Shown: positions 45,436 through 54,260, counted from the stretch's first letter. The stretch: 64,000 nucleotides of DNA from JANQJA01 sp047947185 (GCA_047947185.1 CP170502.1:5642001-5706000), one strand, 5' to 3'. Numbers and translations are program-made. Notes: generated from the sequence alone by a model not told the origin.

Positions 45436-46227
45436 TCACTTTCCTTTGAAGTTGCCGGGGCGCCGCTCCGCTACCGCCTTGACACCTTCCCGGTGATCTT
45501 CGGTTTGCTGGAGCCAGAACTGCTCACGACCCTCAATGTCAGTGGTTGCCTTGACCGCATCAGCCAGACCGGGACGCATCTGCTCGCGGACCGAGACGAC
45601 GGCCAGTGGCGCATTTTCGGCTATCTCAGCGGCAAGTGTTATGGCAGCCTGGCGGACATTGTCGGTGTCTGTGAAGACATCACCCAGCCCCCACTCAAAT
45701 GCAGTCTGACCGTCAATCCGGCGACCGGTGAAAAACAGCAGGTTGGCCTTCTGGACGCCAATGATGCGGGGCAGGGTATGGGTCAGGCCAAAGCCCGGTG
45801 TGAAGCCGAGCTTCACAAAATTGGCTGTCATACGGGTTGCAGGGCAGAGGACACGAAAGTCTGCCATGACCGCGAGGCCAAAGCCGCCGCCCACAGCGGC
45901 CCCCTGGACAGCGGCTATTACGGGCGTTTTGGTCCGGAACAGTCGCACTGCCTCGGTGTAGAGCGGGTTGGGTTTGTCCGCAGACCGCTCTTCCTGTTCC
46001 GACCCGCGCGAGGCAGAACCAAAGTTGGCACCTGCGCAGAAATGTTTCCCTTCAGAACAAAGCACTATGGCACGGCAATCAGGATCTGCATCTATGTCCT
46101 CGAATGCGTCAGCCATGTCCTTGATCAGCTGCTGGTCAAAAAAGTTGTTTGGTGCTCGCTTGATTTCACACTGCACGACATAACCCGGGAGTTTTGTCAC
46201 GACCAGGTCGCCATATTGTTCTTTCAT
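45436..46227 (-). CDS. Enoyl-CoA hydratase/isomerase family protein
   Basis: 263 aa, crotonase fold. The oxyanion-hole stretches VLCSEGKHFCAGANFG and VQGAAVGGGFGLAVMADFRV are clear. AGAGGGA precedes the ATG. Acyl-CoA hydration, isomerisation or a related reaction in the cytoplasm. It is 93 bp after the flavoprotein gene. Confidence 0.87.
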   Translation of the reverse strand: MKEQYGDLVVTKLPGYVVQCEIKRAPNNFFDQQLIKDMADAFEDIDADPDCRAIVLCSEGKHFCAGANFGSASRGSEQEERSADKPNPLYTEAVRLFRTKTPVIAAVQGAAVGGGFGLAVMADFRVLCPATRMTANFVKLGFTPGFGLTHTLPRIIGVQKANLLFFTGRRIDGQTAFEWGLGDVFTDTDNVRQAAITLAAEIAENAPLAVVSVREQMRPGLADAVKATTDIEGREQFWLQQTEDHREGVKAVAERRPGNFKGK

Positions 46228-46320
46228 CTGAGTTCCCTCTGGTTACAGTCAAATGTCTGTTGGCAAGCTGCGCCTGCCCTGATTGTCGAATACCGGTCAC
46301 GATTCCGGGCCGTTGTTCTG

Positions 46321-47817
46321 TCAGGCTGCTTCACTGTGTGCTGATGCGTCCCTTACCATGGCCAGCATGTCAGCGCGGGACGGACCATTCTGCATCCTGG
46401 CCTTCGCATTGTATTCCCGTCCGTAGAACATATAGCGCAGAATGGTCAGGCGAATGCGCCAGTCTTTCAGAAACTCGCCGGGTTTTTCCAGCAGGTTAAA
46501 GGTACGCATGGCGCCGCGCAGAACGTGCAGTTGCTCCCTGGACGCCCGGCCCAGTGCATCACCAAATGCCAGACGCAGCCATTTCCTGAAAGAGTCTGCG
46601 GTATCCAGGGATAGCCCGTCCTTCACGGCAATGGCCCGCTTGATGCCGTTTTTGTCCTCGCTAAGGCTGGTTTTGAAGATGGGGCGCAGTTCCTCTTCAG
46701 TCCACCGGTCGAAGGTGAGTGCCCGTTCCATCGGATCAGCAACCTCACGAATCAGCCGTGCCAACAGGTGGGCGTGGATGATGCCAGTGCTGCAGCCCCG
46801 GCCATAGAGCGGGTTGGTTCGCACCGCCGCGTCGCCGACGGCAAAATAGTTGAGCGCTGCTGGTTTGCCGTCCAGCACATAGTGGTTCCACACGGCGTGA
46901 ATGTCACCAAAACCGAATGACGGCGTCGTCGCCTCACTCTTGTCAGCCGCAACCCAGGGTTTCAGGCCGGGGATCTGTTCGCAGATGCGATCAAATAATT
47001 TGCCATCCTTGACCGCCTCGCGCAGCTCTGTCTCGTGGTTTGGCAGGCACACGATTACCGCAAAATGCCCGCCATCACCGGGGAAAACCCCGTACTTGAT
47101 ATAACCCAGATCACCGGCGGAGCGCTCCTTGCCCCGGCGGGGTGGCTCTTCCACACCAGGCAGGAGTTTGTAGTGGCGGGTGTAGTAGACGATCTCGGCA
47201 TCGTCGTCCTCAATCTCGAAGGATGCGCCGTGCTTGCCCAGCCAGTCCTTGAATTTGCTGCCACGGCCGCCCGCGTCTATCACGATGTCGGCAGGAAAGT
47301 CAGTCACATCACCCTCACGCGTCCTGATCTGAAGCCCGGCAAGAGTCAGGTGGCTTGCCCCTGGCTCGGTCATTATGTCAACAACCAGCGTCTCGCTGAG
47401 GATGGTGAGGTTTGCGGCACGTTCGGCATATCGGCGCAGTACGGTTTCCATGGTTGCACGCCGACACATCAGCAACCAGAGCTTCTCGTCACCAGGCGCC
47501 GGAACGTAGGTGTCCTGCAACTCCGGTGGCAACATTTCCTCGAAGGTGATCTTGCGTGCACCCGCGGCCCAGAAGTCATCCATCATGTCAGGGAAGCTTT
47601 CCTGCAGCAGGTTGCTCATGACTGCCAGGAAAGCATGTGGATGGCGGAACTGTGCGGCACCACGCCGGTTCCACTCGAAAAACGCCTCGTCGGGCCCACC
47701 CTCGGGTGGCGGCGCGTCACGTTCAATCAGAGTGACCTCATGTCCGTCTTTCGCCAGTTGCAGCCCGGCACAGAGGCCGCAGATCCCCGCGCCAACGATG
47801 GCAACACGCTGCTTCAT
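46321..47817 (-). CDS. FAD-dependent oxidoreductase, squalene-epoxidase/halogenase-like fold
   Basis: 498 aa. VAIVGAGICGLCAGLQLAKDGHEVTLIERD is the FAD dinucleotide site and FAVGDAAVRTNPLYGRGCSTGIIHAHLLARLI the GD segment. The hydrophobic, Trp-rich C-terminus and length resemble epoxidase or halogenase-like flavoproteins more than hydroxylases of the salicylate type. Four-base overlap with the epoxide hydrolase upstream suggests an epoxidation followed by epoxide opening (inference). Confidence 0.82.
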   Translation of the reverse strand: MKQRVAIVGAGICGLCAGLQLAKDGHEVTLIERDAPPPEGGPDEAFFEWNRRGAAQFRHPHAFLAVMSNLLQESFPDMMDDFWAAGARKITFEEMLPPELQDTYVPAPGDEKLWLLMCRRATMETVLRRYAERAANLTILSETLVVDIMTEPGASHLTLAGLQIRTREGDVTDFPADIVIDAGGRGSKFKDWLGKHGASFEIEDDDAEIVYYTRHYKLLPGVEEPPRRGKERSAGDLGYIKYGVFPGDGGHFAVIVCLPNHETELREAVKDGKLFDRICEQIPGLKPWVAADKSEATTPSFGFGDIHAVWNHYVLDGKPAALNYFAVGDAAVRTNPLYGRGCSTGIIHAHLLARLIREVADPMERALTFDRWTEEELRPIFKTSLSEDKNGIKRAIAVKDGLSLDTADSFRKWLRLAFGDALGRASREQLHVLRGAMRTFNLLEKPGEFLKDWRIRLTILRYMFYGREYNAKARMQNGPSRADMLAMVRDASAHSEAA

Positions 47818-48764
47818 CGGGTCTTCTCCAGGAATTCAAGCATCAGTTTGTTCACAGCTTCCGGTGCTTCCTGCTGGGTCCAGTGACCAATGCCGGGAAT
47901 GAGTTCGTTGATGAGCAGATTGGGCACGCGGTCTGGCAATGCCTTGAGTGCTTCAGCCGCCATCAGGATAACGCCGTCTCGTTTTCCGGCGGCAAACATG
48001 GCTGGCTGCTTGATGGTGGTTGGCGCACCCTCGGTCAGTTGCCATGTCAGGTTGTGGTTCCGGTAGTAGTTCAGGGGACCGCGGAAACCGCTGCGTTCAA
48101 ACTCTGCCGCGTAGAAGTCCAGGTCCGCCTCTGAACACCAGCTACCCAGTTTGCCTGGGTCCGGAATGCCTGACAGCAGGTCAGAATCCGGGCCCTTCTG
48201 CATGAAGCTGGAGACATCAGCCTCTCCCGACGCCATATAGTAAAACTTGCGGAGCGACTGCCGGACGTCAGATTCGAGCTCGGCTTCTGCCACACCCGGC
48301 TCCTGAAAATAAAGCTGGTAGAAGAACTGCCCCTTGAAGATCTCTTTCATCATGTCGAGGGGTGGCTGGTTGCCTCGCGGGCTGAAGGGCACCGACAGGG
48401 CGCCAACGGCCGTGACCTTGTCCGGGTGATGCAGGGCGCAACTCCAGGCCGTGGGGGCTCCCCAGTCATGGCCAATGACCACCGCGGTGCTATAACCGAG
48501 CGCGGGAATCAGCCCGATGATGTCGTTGACAATTTCGACCTGGTTATAGGCGCTGATGTCGTTCGGCCGGTCGCTCTTGCCGTAACCCCGCATATCCGGC
48601 GCTACCGCGTGGAAACCGGCCGCCGCCAAGGGTGCAAACTGGTGGCGCCAGGAATACCAGGATTCAGGGAAGCCGTGCAGCATGAGGACAAGCGGGCCCT
48701 CGCCGGCCTCGGCAATGTTCAGTTGAATGCCGTTGGTTGCGATCCGTCGTTCGGTGACCGTCAT
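47814..48764 (-). CDS. Epoxide hydrolase-like alpha/beta hydrolase
   Basis: 316 aa. HGFPESWYSWRHQFAPL gives the HGxP oxyanion motif, VVIGHDWGAPTAW the nucleophilic aspartate, and LIPGIGHWTQQEAPEAVN the histidine. This aspartate-nucleophile set is typical of soluble epoxide hydrolases (or haloalkane dehalogenases). Overlaps both neighbours by four bases, so deacylase, hydrolase and flavoprotein are translated as a unit. Confidence 0.86.
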   Translation of the reverse strand: MTVTERRIATNGIQLNIAEAGEGPLVLMLHGFPESWYSWRHQFAPLAAAGFHAVAPDMRGYGKSDRPNDISAYNQVEIVNDIIGLIPALGYSTAVVIGHDWGAPTAWSCALHHPDKVTAVGALSVPFSPRGNQPPLDMMKEIFKGQFFYQLYFQEPGVAEAELESDVRQSLRKFYYMASGEADVSSFMQKGPDSDLLSGIPDPGKLGSWCSEADLDFYAAEFERSGFRGPLNYYRNHNLTWQLTEGAPTTIKQPAMFAAGKRDGVILMAAEALKALPDRVPNLLINELIPGIGHWTQQEAPEAVNKLMLEFLEKTR

Positions 48765-50431
48765 ATCCTGCCCCCGATAATCGCGCCTCGATGGCTGCTG
48801 GTATATCCCGCCGCACGAGAGTAGGCGAGAGCACCACCGACAATCACGCTGTCCACGCCAACCGCATCCCGCACGTACCTGTGGCCCTCGCCGGGCACGT
48901 CCTGCACGTAATACTCCGGGCCACGGTCTATCGTTTCAGCATCAAAAATGGTGATGTCAGCAATGTAGCCTGGCTTTAGCAGCCCCCTGTCCGGGATGTC
49001 CCAGATGGCGGCAGTATCGGCGGTAATTTTCTTGACTGCCTGCTCCAGCCCCAGGGCATGGGTTTCACGCACAAAACGACTGAACAGGTAGCCGGTGTCG
49101 CCGTAGGTGGAAAATGAAAGGATGTGCGCACCACCGTCGCTGGCACCAATCATCACGTTGGGGTGGCCAAGGAGCTCTCCTACCTTGGCATCGTTGTTAT
49201 GACCCATGTTGGCGGAGAGGAAATGAGCATCGAGTGATTCCTCAAGCGACAGGTCGATCATCGCGTTGAGCGCGTCTGTGCCACGCTGTTGTGCAATTTC
49301 CTTCAGCGTTTTACCGAGGTATTGCTGATTGGCTGCGGAATTGACCTGGCGCAGAATCAAGGTGTCCCAGAGGGGCATCATTGGGGTTGCTTCTTTTACC
49401 AGGGTCTCGCGCCTGGATGGATCCTGGAAACTCGCCATGATGGAATCCGGTGTACCAAAGCGCATCACGGCGTACCAGCTCGGCAGGCGGATAAACAGGA
49501 GACTCGGAACAGCAAAACTGAAGCTGATATCAATGGGCCGGGTCTGCACTTGCGGCCAGACTCGTGCCCCGCGCGACGCCTGGTATTCGATACGTTCCAT
49601 CACGCGGTCCACGCCCGAGAAGTTATCGGCGTTAACAAACAAGGGTGAAAGTGTTGTGGTGATGTGGTGTCGCAAACTGATGCCGGCCAGTTGGTCGATC
49701 CGGGCTATGGTGAGATCGGTATCATAAAACTCATGCACTACCTGCAGGATGCGACCGTACTCCGCGAGCACCTCACAGAGCGCGTCCAGCTCAACAGTAT
49801 CCGCATATCGGCTGGGTACCGGCTGGAGGCGCTCATCCATATCGACAAAACTGGTGGACAGGCCAATGGCACCGGCGTCCAGGCATTCGCGCAGCAACCA
49901 CTGCATGGCAGTAATCTCGTCGGTATCCGCGGTGCGGTGCATTGACGCCTCCCCCATCACCCAGAGACGCAGCACGCTATGACCTACCAGCGGGGCGACG
50001 TTGATAGAAAGCCCCTGGCGAATGCGGGTGACAAACTCCTCGAACGTCTCCCAGTTCCATTCCACGCCTTCTTCAAAAGCCTTGTGCGGCATCTCCTCAA
50101 TCTGGTTGAACATACCCACAAGTTTCATTCGGTGTTCTGCCTTGAGAGGGGCGAGTGAGAGCGAGCAGTTCCCGGGTACGATGGTTGTCACGCCGTGTTC
50201 CAGTGCGGGTTTGGCGGCACCATCCCACAGGAGTTGGGCGTCAAAGTGTGTATGTGGATCGATAAATCCCGGGGAAACGATCTTGCCGCTGGCATCGACC
50301 TCGGTCCCGGACGATTCGCTGACATGACCAACGCGGACAATCCTGCCGTCCCTGATACCGATGTCGCCAACAAACGCCGGCAACCCGGTTCCATCAACAA
50401 TCTTGCCGTTCCTGATGACCAGATCAAGCAT
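48761..50431 (-). CDS. N-acyl-D-amino-acid deacylase-like amidohydrolase (second copy)
   Basis: 556 aa, start MLDLVIRNGKIVDGTGLPAF behind AGGAG. FIDPHTHFDAQLLWDGAAKP carries the HxH, and MIGASDGGAHILSFSTYGDTG and GLLKPGYIADITIFDAETID complete the D-aminoacylase-type fold. About the same length as the 43197-44906 protein but clearly different in sequence. It overlaps the epoxide hydrolase by four bases and lies 14 bp from a small gene upstream. Confidence 0.85.
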   Translation of the reverse strand: MLDLVIRNGKIVDGTGLPAFVGDIGIRDGRIVRVGHVSESSGTEVDASGKIVSPGFIDPHTHFDAQLLWDGAAKPALEHGVTTIVPGNCSLSLAPLKAEHRMKLVGMFNQIEEMPHKAFEEGVEWNWETFEEFVTRIRQGLSINVAPLVGHSVLRLWVMGEASMHRTADTDEITAMQWLLRECLDAGAIGLSTSFVDMDERLQPVPSRYADTVELDALCEVLAEYGRILQVVHEFYDTDLTIARIDQLAGISLRHHITTTLSPLFVNADNFSGVDRVMERIEYQASRGARVWPQVQTRPIDISFSFAVPSLLFIRLPSWYAVMRFGTPDSIMASFQDPSRRETLVKEATPMMPLWDTLILRQVNSAANQQYLGKTLKEIAQQRGTDALNAMIDLSLEESLDAHFLSANMGHNNDAKVGELLGHPNVMIGASDGGAHILSFSTYGDTGYLFSRFVRETHALGLEQAVKKITADTAAIWDIPDRGLLKPGYIADITIFDAETIDRGPEYYVQDVPGEGHRYVRDAVGVDSVIVGGALAYSRAAGYTSSHRGAIIGGRI

Positions 50432-50445
50432 CAGCGTTCTCCTTT

Positions 50446-50676
50446 TTAGAAGCGGTTAAATGAAGCAGACAGGGCATCACGGACATGGGTCCAACTGTGC
50501 CCGACAAGTTCGTCTGCCGTTCTGGCACGGCAGGCGGTCATGAGGGCATTACTTGAATGCGCATCCAGCGCGACCTCCGAGACGCCACCGTTTTCAAACC
50601 TGATATCGACAATCAGTTCTGCCACGCCTTCATGGGCTGCAGCAAGCCTGACCCGACTGATATGAGGTGCACACAT
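50446..50676 (-). CDS. Small uncharacterised protein, operon with deacylase
   Basis: 76 aa: MCAPHISRVRLAAAHEGVAE, then VDIRFENGGVSEVALDAHSSN and ALMTACRARTADELVGHSWTHVRDAL. Beta strands then a helix; no family assigned. Its ATG shares a base with the stop of the gene before it (TGATG), and it ends 14 bp before the deacylase. Tight spacing supports a real gene. Confidence 0.62.
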   Translation of the reverse strand: MCAPHISRVRLAAAHEGVAELIVDIRFENGGVSEVALDAHSSNALMTACRARTADELVGHSWTHVRDALSASFNRF

Positions 50677-50897
50677 CAGCCGTGAGGGGCCTCAACAAAA
50701 ATGATGTCGCTGGGCAAAATCGGGTTGCCCTCGCGCGGGGTTCCCGCGGGTGCTGCACGCCTCGCGAATACGTGCAGGTTCCAGCTTTGCAGGCTGCTGA
50801 TGGCCTGGGTTTCATCCAGGTCCGGCAACTCCCGCCTTGCGATGGTTTCCCAGGTGTCGGTTGCCGTTGGGAAAATTGACTTTCTGACCCTATCCAT
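50676..50897 (-). CDS. Small LysM-like protein
   Basis: 73 aa: MDRVRKSIFPTATDTWETIA, ... ISSLQSWNLHVFARR, ending LPSDIIFVEAPHG. The DTWETIA..WNL..ILPSDIIFVE spacing resembles a LysM/phage tail X-like fold. First of the coupled run of minus-strand genes down to 46321. Function unknown; no signal peptide. Confidence 0.58.
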   Translation of the reverse strand: MDRVRKSIFPTATDTWETIARRELPDLDETQAISSLQSWNLHVFARRAAPAGTPREGNPILPSDIIFVEAPHG

Positions 50898-50984
50898 TGC
50901 TCGTCACCAGATTGTTCAGGCCAAAAGTTAGCAAAAAAGTCTCCTGGTGTCGCGGTGTACAACCACTGTTGCGCCGGCAAAGTT

Positions 50985-51119
50985 GTCGTTTCGACCGGAG
51001 CCGCGTGGCCCACGGCACAATTTGTCGTTTCGACCGGAGCGGCGTTAGCCGCGGAGTGGAGAAACCTCGGAGGCCCGGAAAACGAGATCCCTCCACTACG
51101 GCCCTACGGGCCTCCGGTC
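50985..51119. repeat. Family A repeat, left of IS copy 1
   Basis: GTCGTTTCGACCGGAGCCGCG, GTCGTTTCGACCGGAGCGGCGTTAGCCGCGG, GAGAAACCTCGGAGGCC, GAGATCCCTCCACTACGGCCC-TAC-GGGCCTCCGGTC, and there the unit is broken by the IS. It resumes at 52468 as GGGATGACGGG. Confidence 0.88.
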
Positions 51120-51123
51120 AATG

Positions 51124-51185
51124 TATGGACTCCCCCCACTCTCTTTTCAGAGAATGGAGGTAACCAAACCAAAGAGGAGTCCATA
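51124..51185 (+). promoter_or_regulatory. Leader hairpin that can mask the transposase ribosome site
   Basis: TATGGACTCC (51124-51133, in the left inverted repeat) is an exact inverted match to GGAGTCCATA (51176-51185), which contains the AGGAG ribosome site and ends one base before the ATG. Read-through RNA would be closed; RNA starting inside the IS loses most of the left arm. Confidence 0.55.
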
Positions 51186-51186
51186 C

Positions 51187-52209
51187 ATGGCCAAGCGTAA
51201 TCTAATTGCTCTCGATCTTGCAAAGTCTTCTATCCACGTTGAAGTAGAAGATCTCGCCAAACACAAAATCATCAGCTCCAGAAAGATGAACGTGGCGGCA
51301 CTAAAGAAGTTTATCACTCGGCAACCACCGTCTACCGTCGCGATGGAAGCCTGTGGCAGTGCTCATCACTGGTGCTGGCTGGCCGAAGCCTGTGGCCACG
51401 AGGTCATTCTGTTGCCACCTCAACACGTTACGCCCTATCGCCAGGGACACAAGACGGACGCGACCGATACCCGGGCGATCCGGGAGGCAGCCAAGCGACC
51501 GGACCGCAAAGAAGCGGTGAAGAAGTCGCCTGAACTGCTGGCACTGCAGACACTGCTGCGGGTACGGGGTCAATACGTGGATCTCAAGCGCCAACGGTCG
51601 AATGAGATCCGCATGCATCTACTCGAATTTGGCATTCGCATCCCGAAGAGCTATGCAGCCCTGCAGCGCGAGCTGATGCCGATCCTCGCGGACGCTGAGA
51701 ATGACCTGCCGGATCTGGTCAGGTCATTGCTGCATCGGCTCTACGTGTCGTTCCTCGAGACTGCCAGGGAAGTGAAGGAGCTGGATCAAGAACTCCAGCA
51801 GGTCGCCAAACAGTGCGAACCCTGCCGGCGCCTGCTGCAGCTTGAGGGCGTTGGCCCGGTGTGTGCCATCCTGCTTTACACCCGCATCGGCGATGGCTCC
51901 GCGTTCAAAAATGGTAAGCAAGCCGCGGCTCTGGTTGGCGTGACACCACAGCAATACAGTACCGGCGGCGTGGTGAATCTTGGTCACATCCGTAAACGAG
52001 GTGTCGACAAAGAGGCGAGAGCCACGCTCTTACAGGGCGCAAAGTCAGTCGTCCATAAGAAGATGCCGCCCACCAACGACAAAGCGATCTGGTTACGCGA
52101 TCTCATCGCCCGGCGCGGCGAAAATATTGCGGCGGTAGCCCTGGTCAACAAGACGGTCAGAACTGCCTGGGCCATGTTATCACGCGGCGAAGAGTACGCC
52201 GCCGCTTAA
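51187..52209 (+). CDS. IS110 family DEDD transposase, copy 1
   Basis: 340 aa from ATG 51187 (AGAGGAG upstream; a frame from 51121 includes the leader). RuvC-like DEDD residues are D10 (ALDLAKSS), E54 (AMEACG), D91 and D94 (DATDTR). The C-terminal Transposase_20 domain holds LEGVGPVCAILLYTRIGDGSAF and QQYSTGGVVNLGHIRKRG, in which S258 is the expected catalytic serine. IS110 enzymes recombine the circular element with a target using a bridge RNA. No frameshift: likely active. Confidence 0.94.
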   Translation: MAKRNLIALDLAKSSIHVEVEDLAKHKIISSRKMNVAALKKFITRQPPSTVAMEACGSAHHWCWLAEACGHEVILLPPQHVTPYRQGHKTDATDTRAIREAAKRPDRKEAVKKSPELLALQTLLRVRGQYVDLKRQRSNEIRMHLLEFGIRIPKSYAALQRELMPILADAENDLPDLVRSLLHRLYVSFLETAREVKELDQELQQVAKQCEPCRRLLQLEGVGPVCAILLYTRIGDGSAFKNGKQAAALVGVTPQQYSTGGVVNLGHIRKRGVDKEARATLLQGAKSVVHKKMPPTNDKAIWLRDLIARRGENIAAVALVNKTVRTAWAMLSRGEEYAAA

Positions 52210-52279
52210 CCGAATAACGCAACCAATCAGCAACCTTTTACCTGCAAGAAGAGCCTTGTCATCAATGGAACGAAGCCCA

Positions 52280-52408
52280 ACCTCCTGGCAACCTGATCAT
52301 CTCGACGGAAGCAACATCCGCCCGGTCGCTGAGGACAGGAGGTGCGCGATATACAACCGGGTCAGGGGGATAGCTTCCCTCACTCAAGAGACCGCATATA
52401 CGTTCGCG
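52280..52408 (+). ncRNA. Predicted bridge RNA core, copy 1
   Basis: Two internal-loop stems follow the transposase. First: ACCTCCTG (52280-52287) pairs CAGGAGGT (52336-52343), with inner stem CGGA/TCCG (52306-52309, 52317-52320). Its 5' strand TCATCTC (52297-52303) and 3' strand CCGGTC (52322-52327) match left and right target, on the bottom strand GTCATCCC|GACCGG. Second: CGCGA (52345-52349) pairs TCGCG (52404-52408), inner GGTC/GACC; its 5' strand ATACA (52351-52355) and 3' strand CATATAC (52395-52401) match the element's own ends. True RNA ends are unknown. Confidence 0.65.
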
Positions 52409-52467
52409 TTCTTCATCTTCCTTATGATGGCAAAAACCTGCTTGCAGACAGGGGGGAGTCCATATAC

Positions 52468-53100
52468 GGGATGACGGGAGAAGGTTTGCGGTCCTCTCGT
52501 GTGGATGACGGCGTGAGCCACGGCACGTTTTGTCGTTTCGACCGGAGCGGCGTGGCCCACGGCACAATTTGTCGTTTCGACCGGAGCGGCGTGGCCCTGG
52601 CACATTTTGTCGTTTCGACCGGAGCGGCGTTAGCCGCGGAGTGGAGAAACCTCGGAGGCCCGGAAAACGAGATCCCTCCACTACGGCCCTACGGGCCTCC
52701 GGTCGGGATGACGGGGGAAGGTTTGCGGTCCTCTCGTGTGGATGACGGCGTGAGCCACGGCACGTTTTGTCGTTTCGATCGGAGCGGCGTGGCCCTGGCA
52801 CATTTTGTCGTTTCGACCGGAGCGGCGTTAGCCGCGGAGTGGAGAAACCTCGGAGCCCCGGAAAACGAGATCCCTCCACTACGGCCCTACGGGCCTGCGG
52901 TCGGGATGACGGGGGAAGGTTTGCGGTCCTCTCGTGTGGATGACGGCGTGAGCCACGGCACGTTTTGTCGTTTCGATCGGAGCGGCGTGGCCCTGGCACA
53001 TTTTGTCGTTTCGACCGGAGCGGCGTTAGCCGCGGAGTGGAGAAACCTCGGAGCCCCGGAAAACGAGATCCCTCCACTACGGCCCTACGGGCCTGCGGTC
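52468..53100. repeat. Family A repeats between the IS copies
   Basis: 633 bp made of partial and full units (GGGATGACGGGAGAAGGTTTGCGG, GTGTGGATGACGGCGTGAGCCACGG, CGTTTCGACCGGAGCGGCGT, GGCCC-TAC-GGGCC). The near-identical block beginning GTTTGCGGTCCTCTCGTGTG occurs repeatedly. Long frames on both strands are repeat artefacts. Confidence 0.9.
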
Positions 53101-53167
53101 AATGTATGGACTCCCCCCACTCTCTTTTCAGAGAATGGAGGTAACCAAACCAAAGAGGAGTCCATAC

Positions 53168-54190
53168 ATGGCCAAGCGTAATCTAATTGCTCTCGATCTT
53201 GCAAAGTCTTCTATCCACGTTGAAGTAGAAGATCTCGCCAAACACAAAATCATCAGCTCCAGAAAGATGAACGTGGCGGCACTAAAGAAGTTTATCACTC
53301 GGCAACCACCGTCTACCGTCGCGATGGAAGCCTGTGGCAGTGCTCATCACTGGTGCTGGCTGGCCGAAGCCTGTGGCCACGAGGTCATTCTGTTGCCACC
53401 TCAACACGTTACGCCCTATCGCCAGGGACACAAGACGGACGCGACCGATACCCGGGCGATCCGGGAGGCAGCCAAGCGACCGGACCGCAAAGAAGCGGTG
53501 AAGAAGTCGCCTGAACTGCTGGCACTGCAGACACTGCTGCGGGTACGGGGTCAATACGTGGATCTCAAGCGCCAACGGTCGAATGAGATCCGCATGCATC
53601 TACTCGAATTTGGCATTCGCATCCCGAAGAGCTATGCAGCCCTGCAGCGCGAGCTGATGCCGATCCTCGCGGACGCTGAGAATGACCTGCCGGATCTGGT
53701 CAGGTCATTGCTGCATCGGCTCTACGTGTCGTTCCTCGAGACTGCCAGGGAAGTGAAGGAGCTGGATCAAGAACTCCAGCAGGTCGCCAAACAGTGCGAA
53801 CCCTGCCGGCGCCTGCTGCAGCTTGAGGGCGTTGGCCCGGTGTGTGCCATCCTGCTTTACACCCGCATCGGCGATGGCTCCGCGTTCAAAAATGGTAAGC
53901 AAGCCGCGGCTCTGGTTGGCGTGACACCACAGCAATACAGTACCGGCGGCGTGGTGAATCTTGGTCACATCCGTAAACGAGGTGTCGACAAAGAGGCGAG
54001 AGCCACGCTCTTACAGGGCGCAAAGTCAGTCGTCCATAAGAAGATGCCGCCCACCAACGACAAAGCGATCTGGTTACGCGATCTCATCGCCCGGCGCGGC
54101 GAAAATATTGCGGCGGTAGCCCTGGTCAACAAGACGGTCAGAACTGCCTGGGCCATGTTATCACGCGGCGAAGAGTACGCCGCCGCTTAA
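53168..54190 (+). CDS. IS110 family DEDD transposase, copy 2
   Basis: 340 aa, identical protein to copy 1 with D10, E54, D91, D94 and S258. The same leader hairpin (53105-53114 with 53157-53166) precedes it. Intact reading frame. Confidence 0.94.
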   Translation: MAKRNLIALDLAKSSIHVEVEDLAKHKIISSRKMNVAALKKFITRQPPSTVAMEACGSAHHWCWLAEACGHEVILLPPQHVTPYRQGHKTDATDTRAIREAAKRPDRKEAVKKSPELLALQTLLRVRGQYVDLKRQRSNEIRMHLLEFGIRIPKSYAALQRELMPILADAENDLPDLVRSLLHRLYVSFLETAREVKELDQELQQVAKQCEPCRRLLQLEGVGPVCAILLYTRIGDGSAFKNGKQAAALVGVTPQQYSTGGVVNLGHIRKRGVDKEARATLLQGAKSVVHKKMPPTNDKAIWLRDLIARRGENIAAVALVNKTVRTAWAMLSRGEEYAAA

Positions 54191-54260
54191 CCGAATAACG
54201 CAACCAATCAGCAACCTTTTACCTGCAAGAAGAGCCTTGTCATCAATGGAACGAAGCCCA

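Larger units (their letters stand above)
51120..52467 (+). mobile_element. IS110 family (IS1111-type) insertion sequence, copy 1
   Basis: 1348 bp. Flanks GGTC| and |GGGATGAC join to a perfect family A repeat, so both ends are exact within a base and there is no visible target duplication. Subterminal 14-bp inverted repeats TATGGACTCCCCCC (51124-51137) and GGGGGGAGTCCATA (52451-52464) lie 4 and 3 bases inside the ends. The transposase is DEDD type; the 5' non-coding end is 67 bp, the 3' end about 258 bp. Subterminal repeats and a long 3' end are IS1111-group traits. Confidence 0.92.

Noticed and set aside
52468..53100. Composite transposon formed by the two IS copies
   Set aside because: Only repeat DNA lies between them; no cargo gene.
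52262..53181. Overlapping open frames of about 270-280 codons on both strands
   Set aside because: They run across the IS 3' end and repeat units; periodic translation, no protein family.
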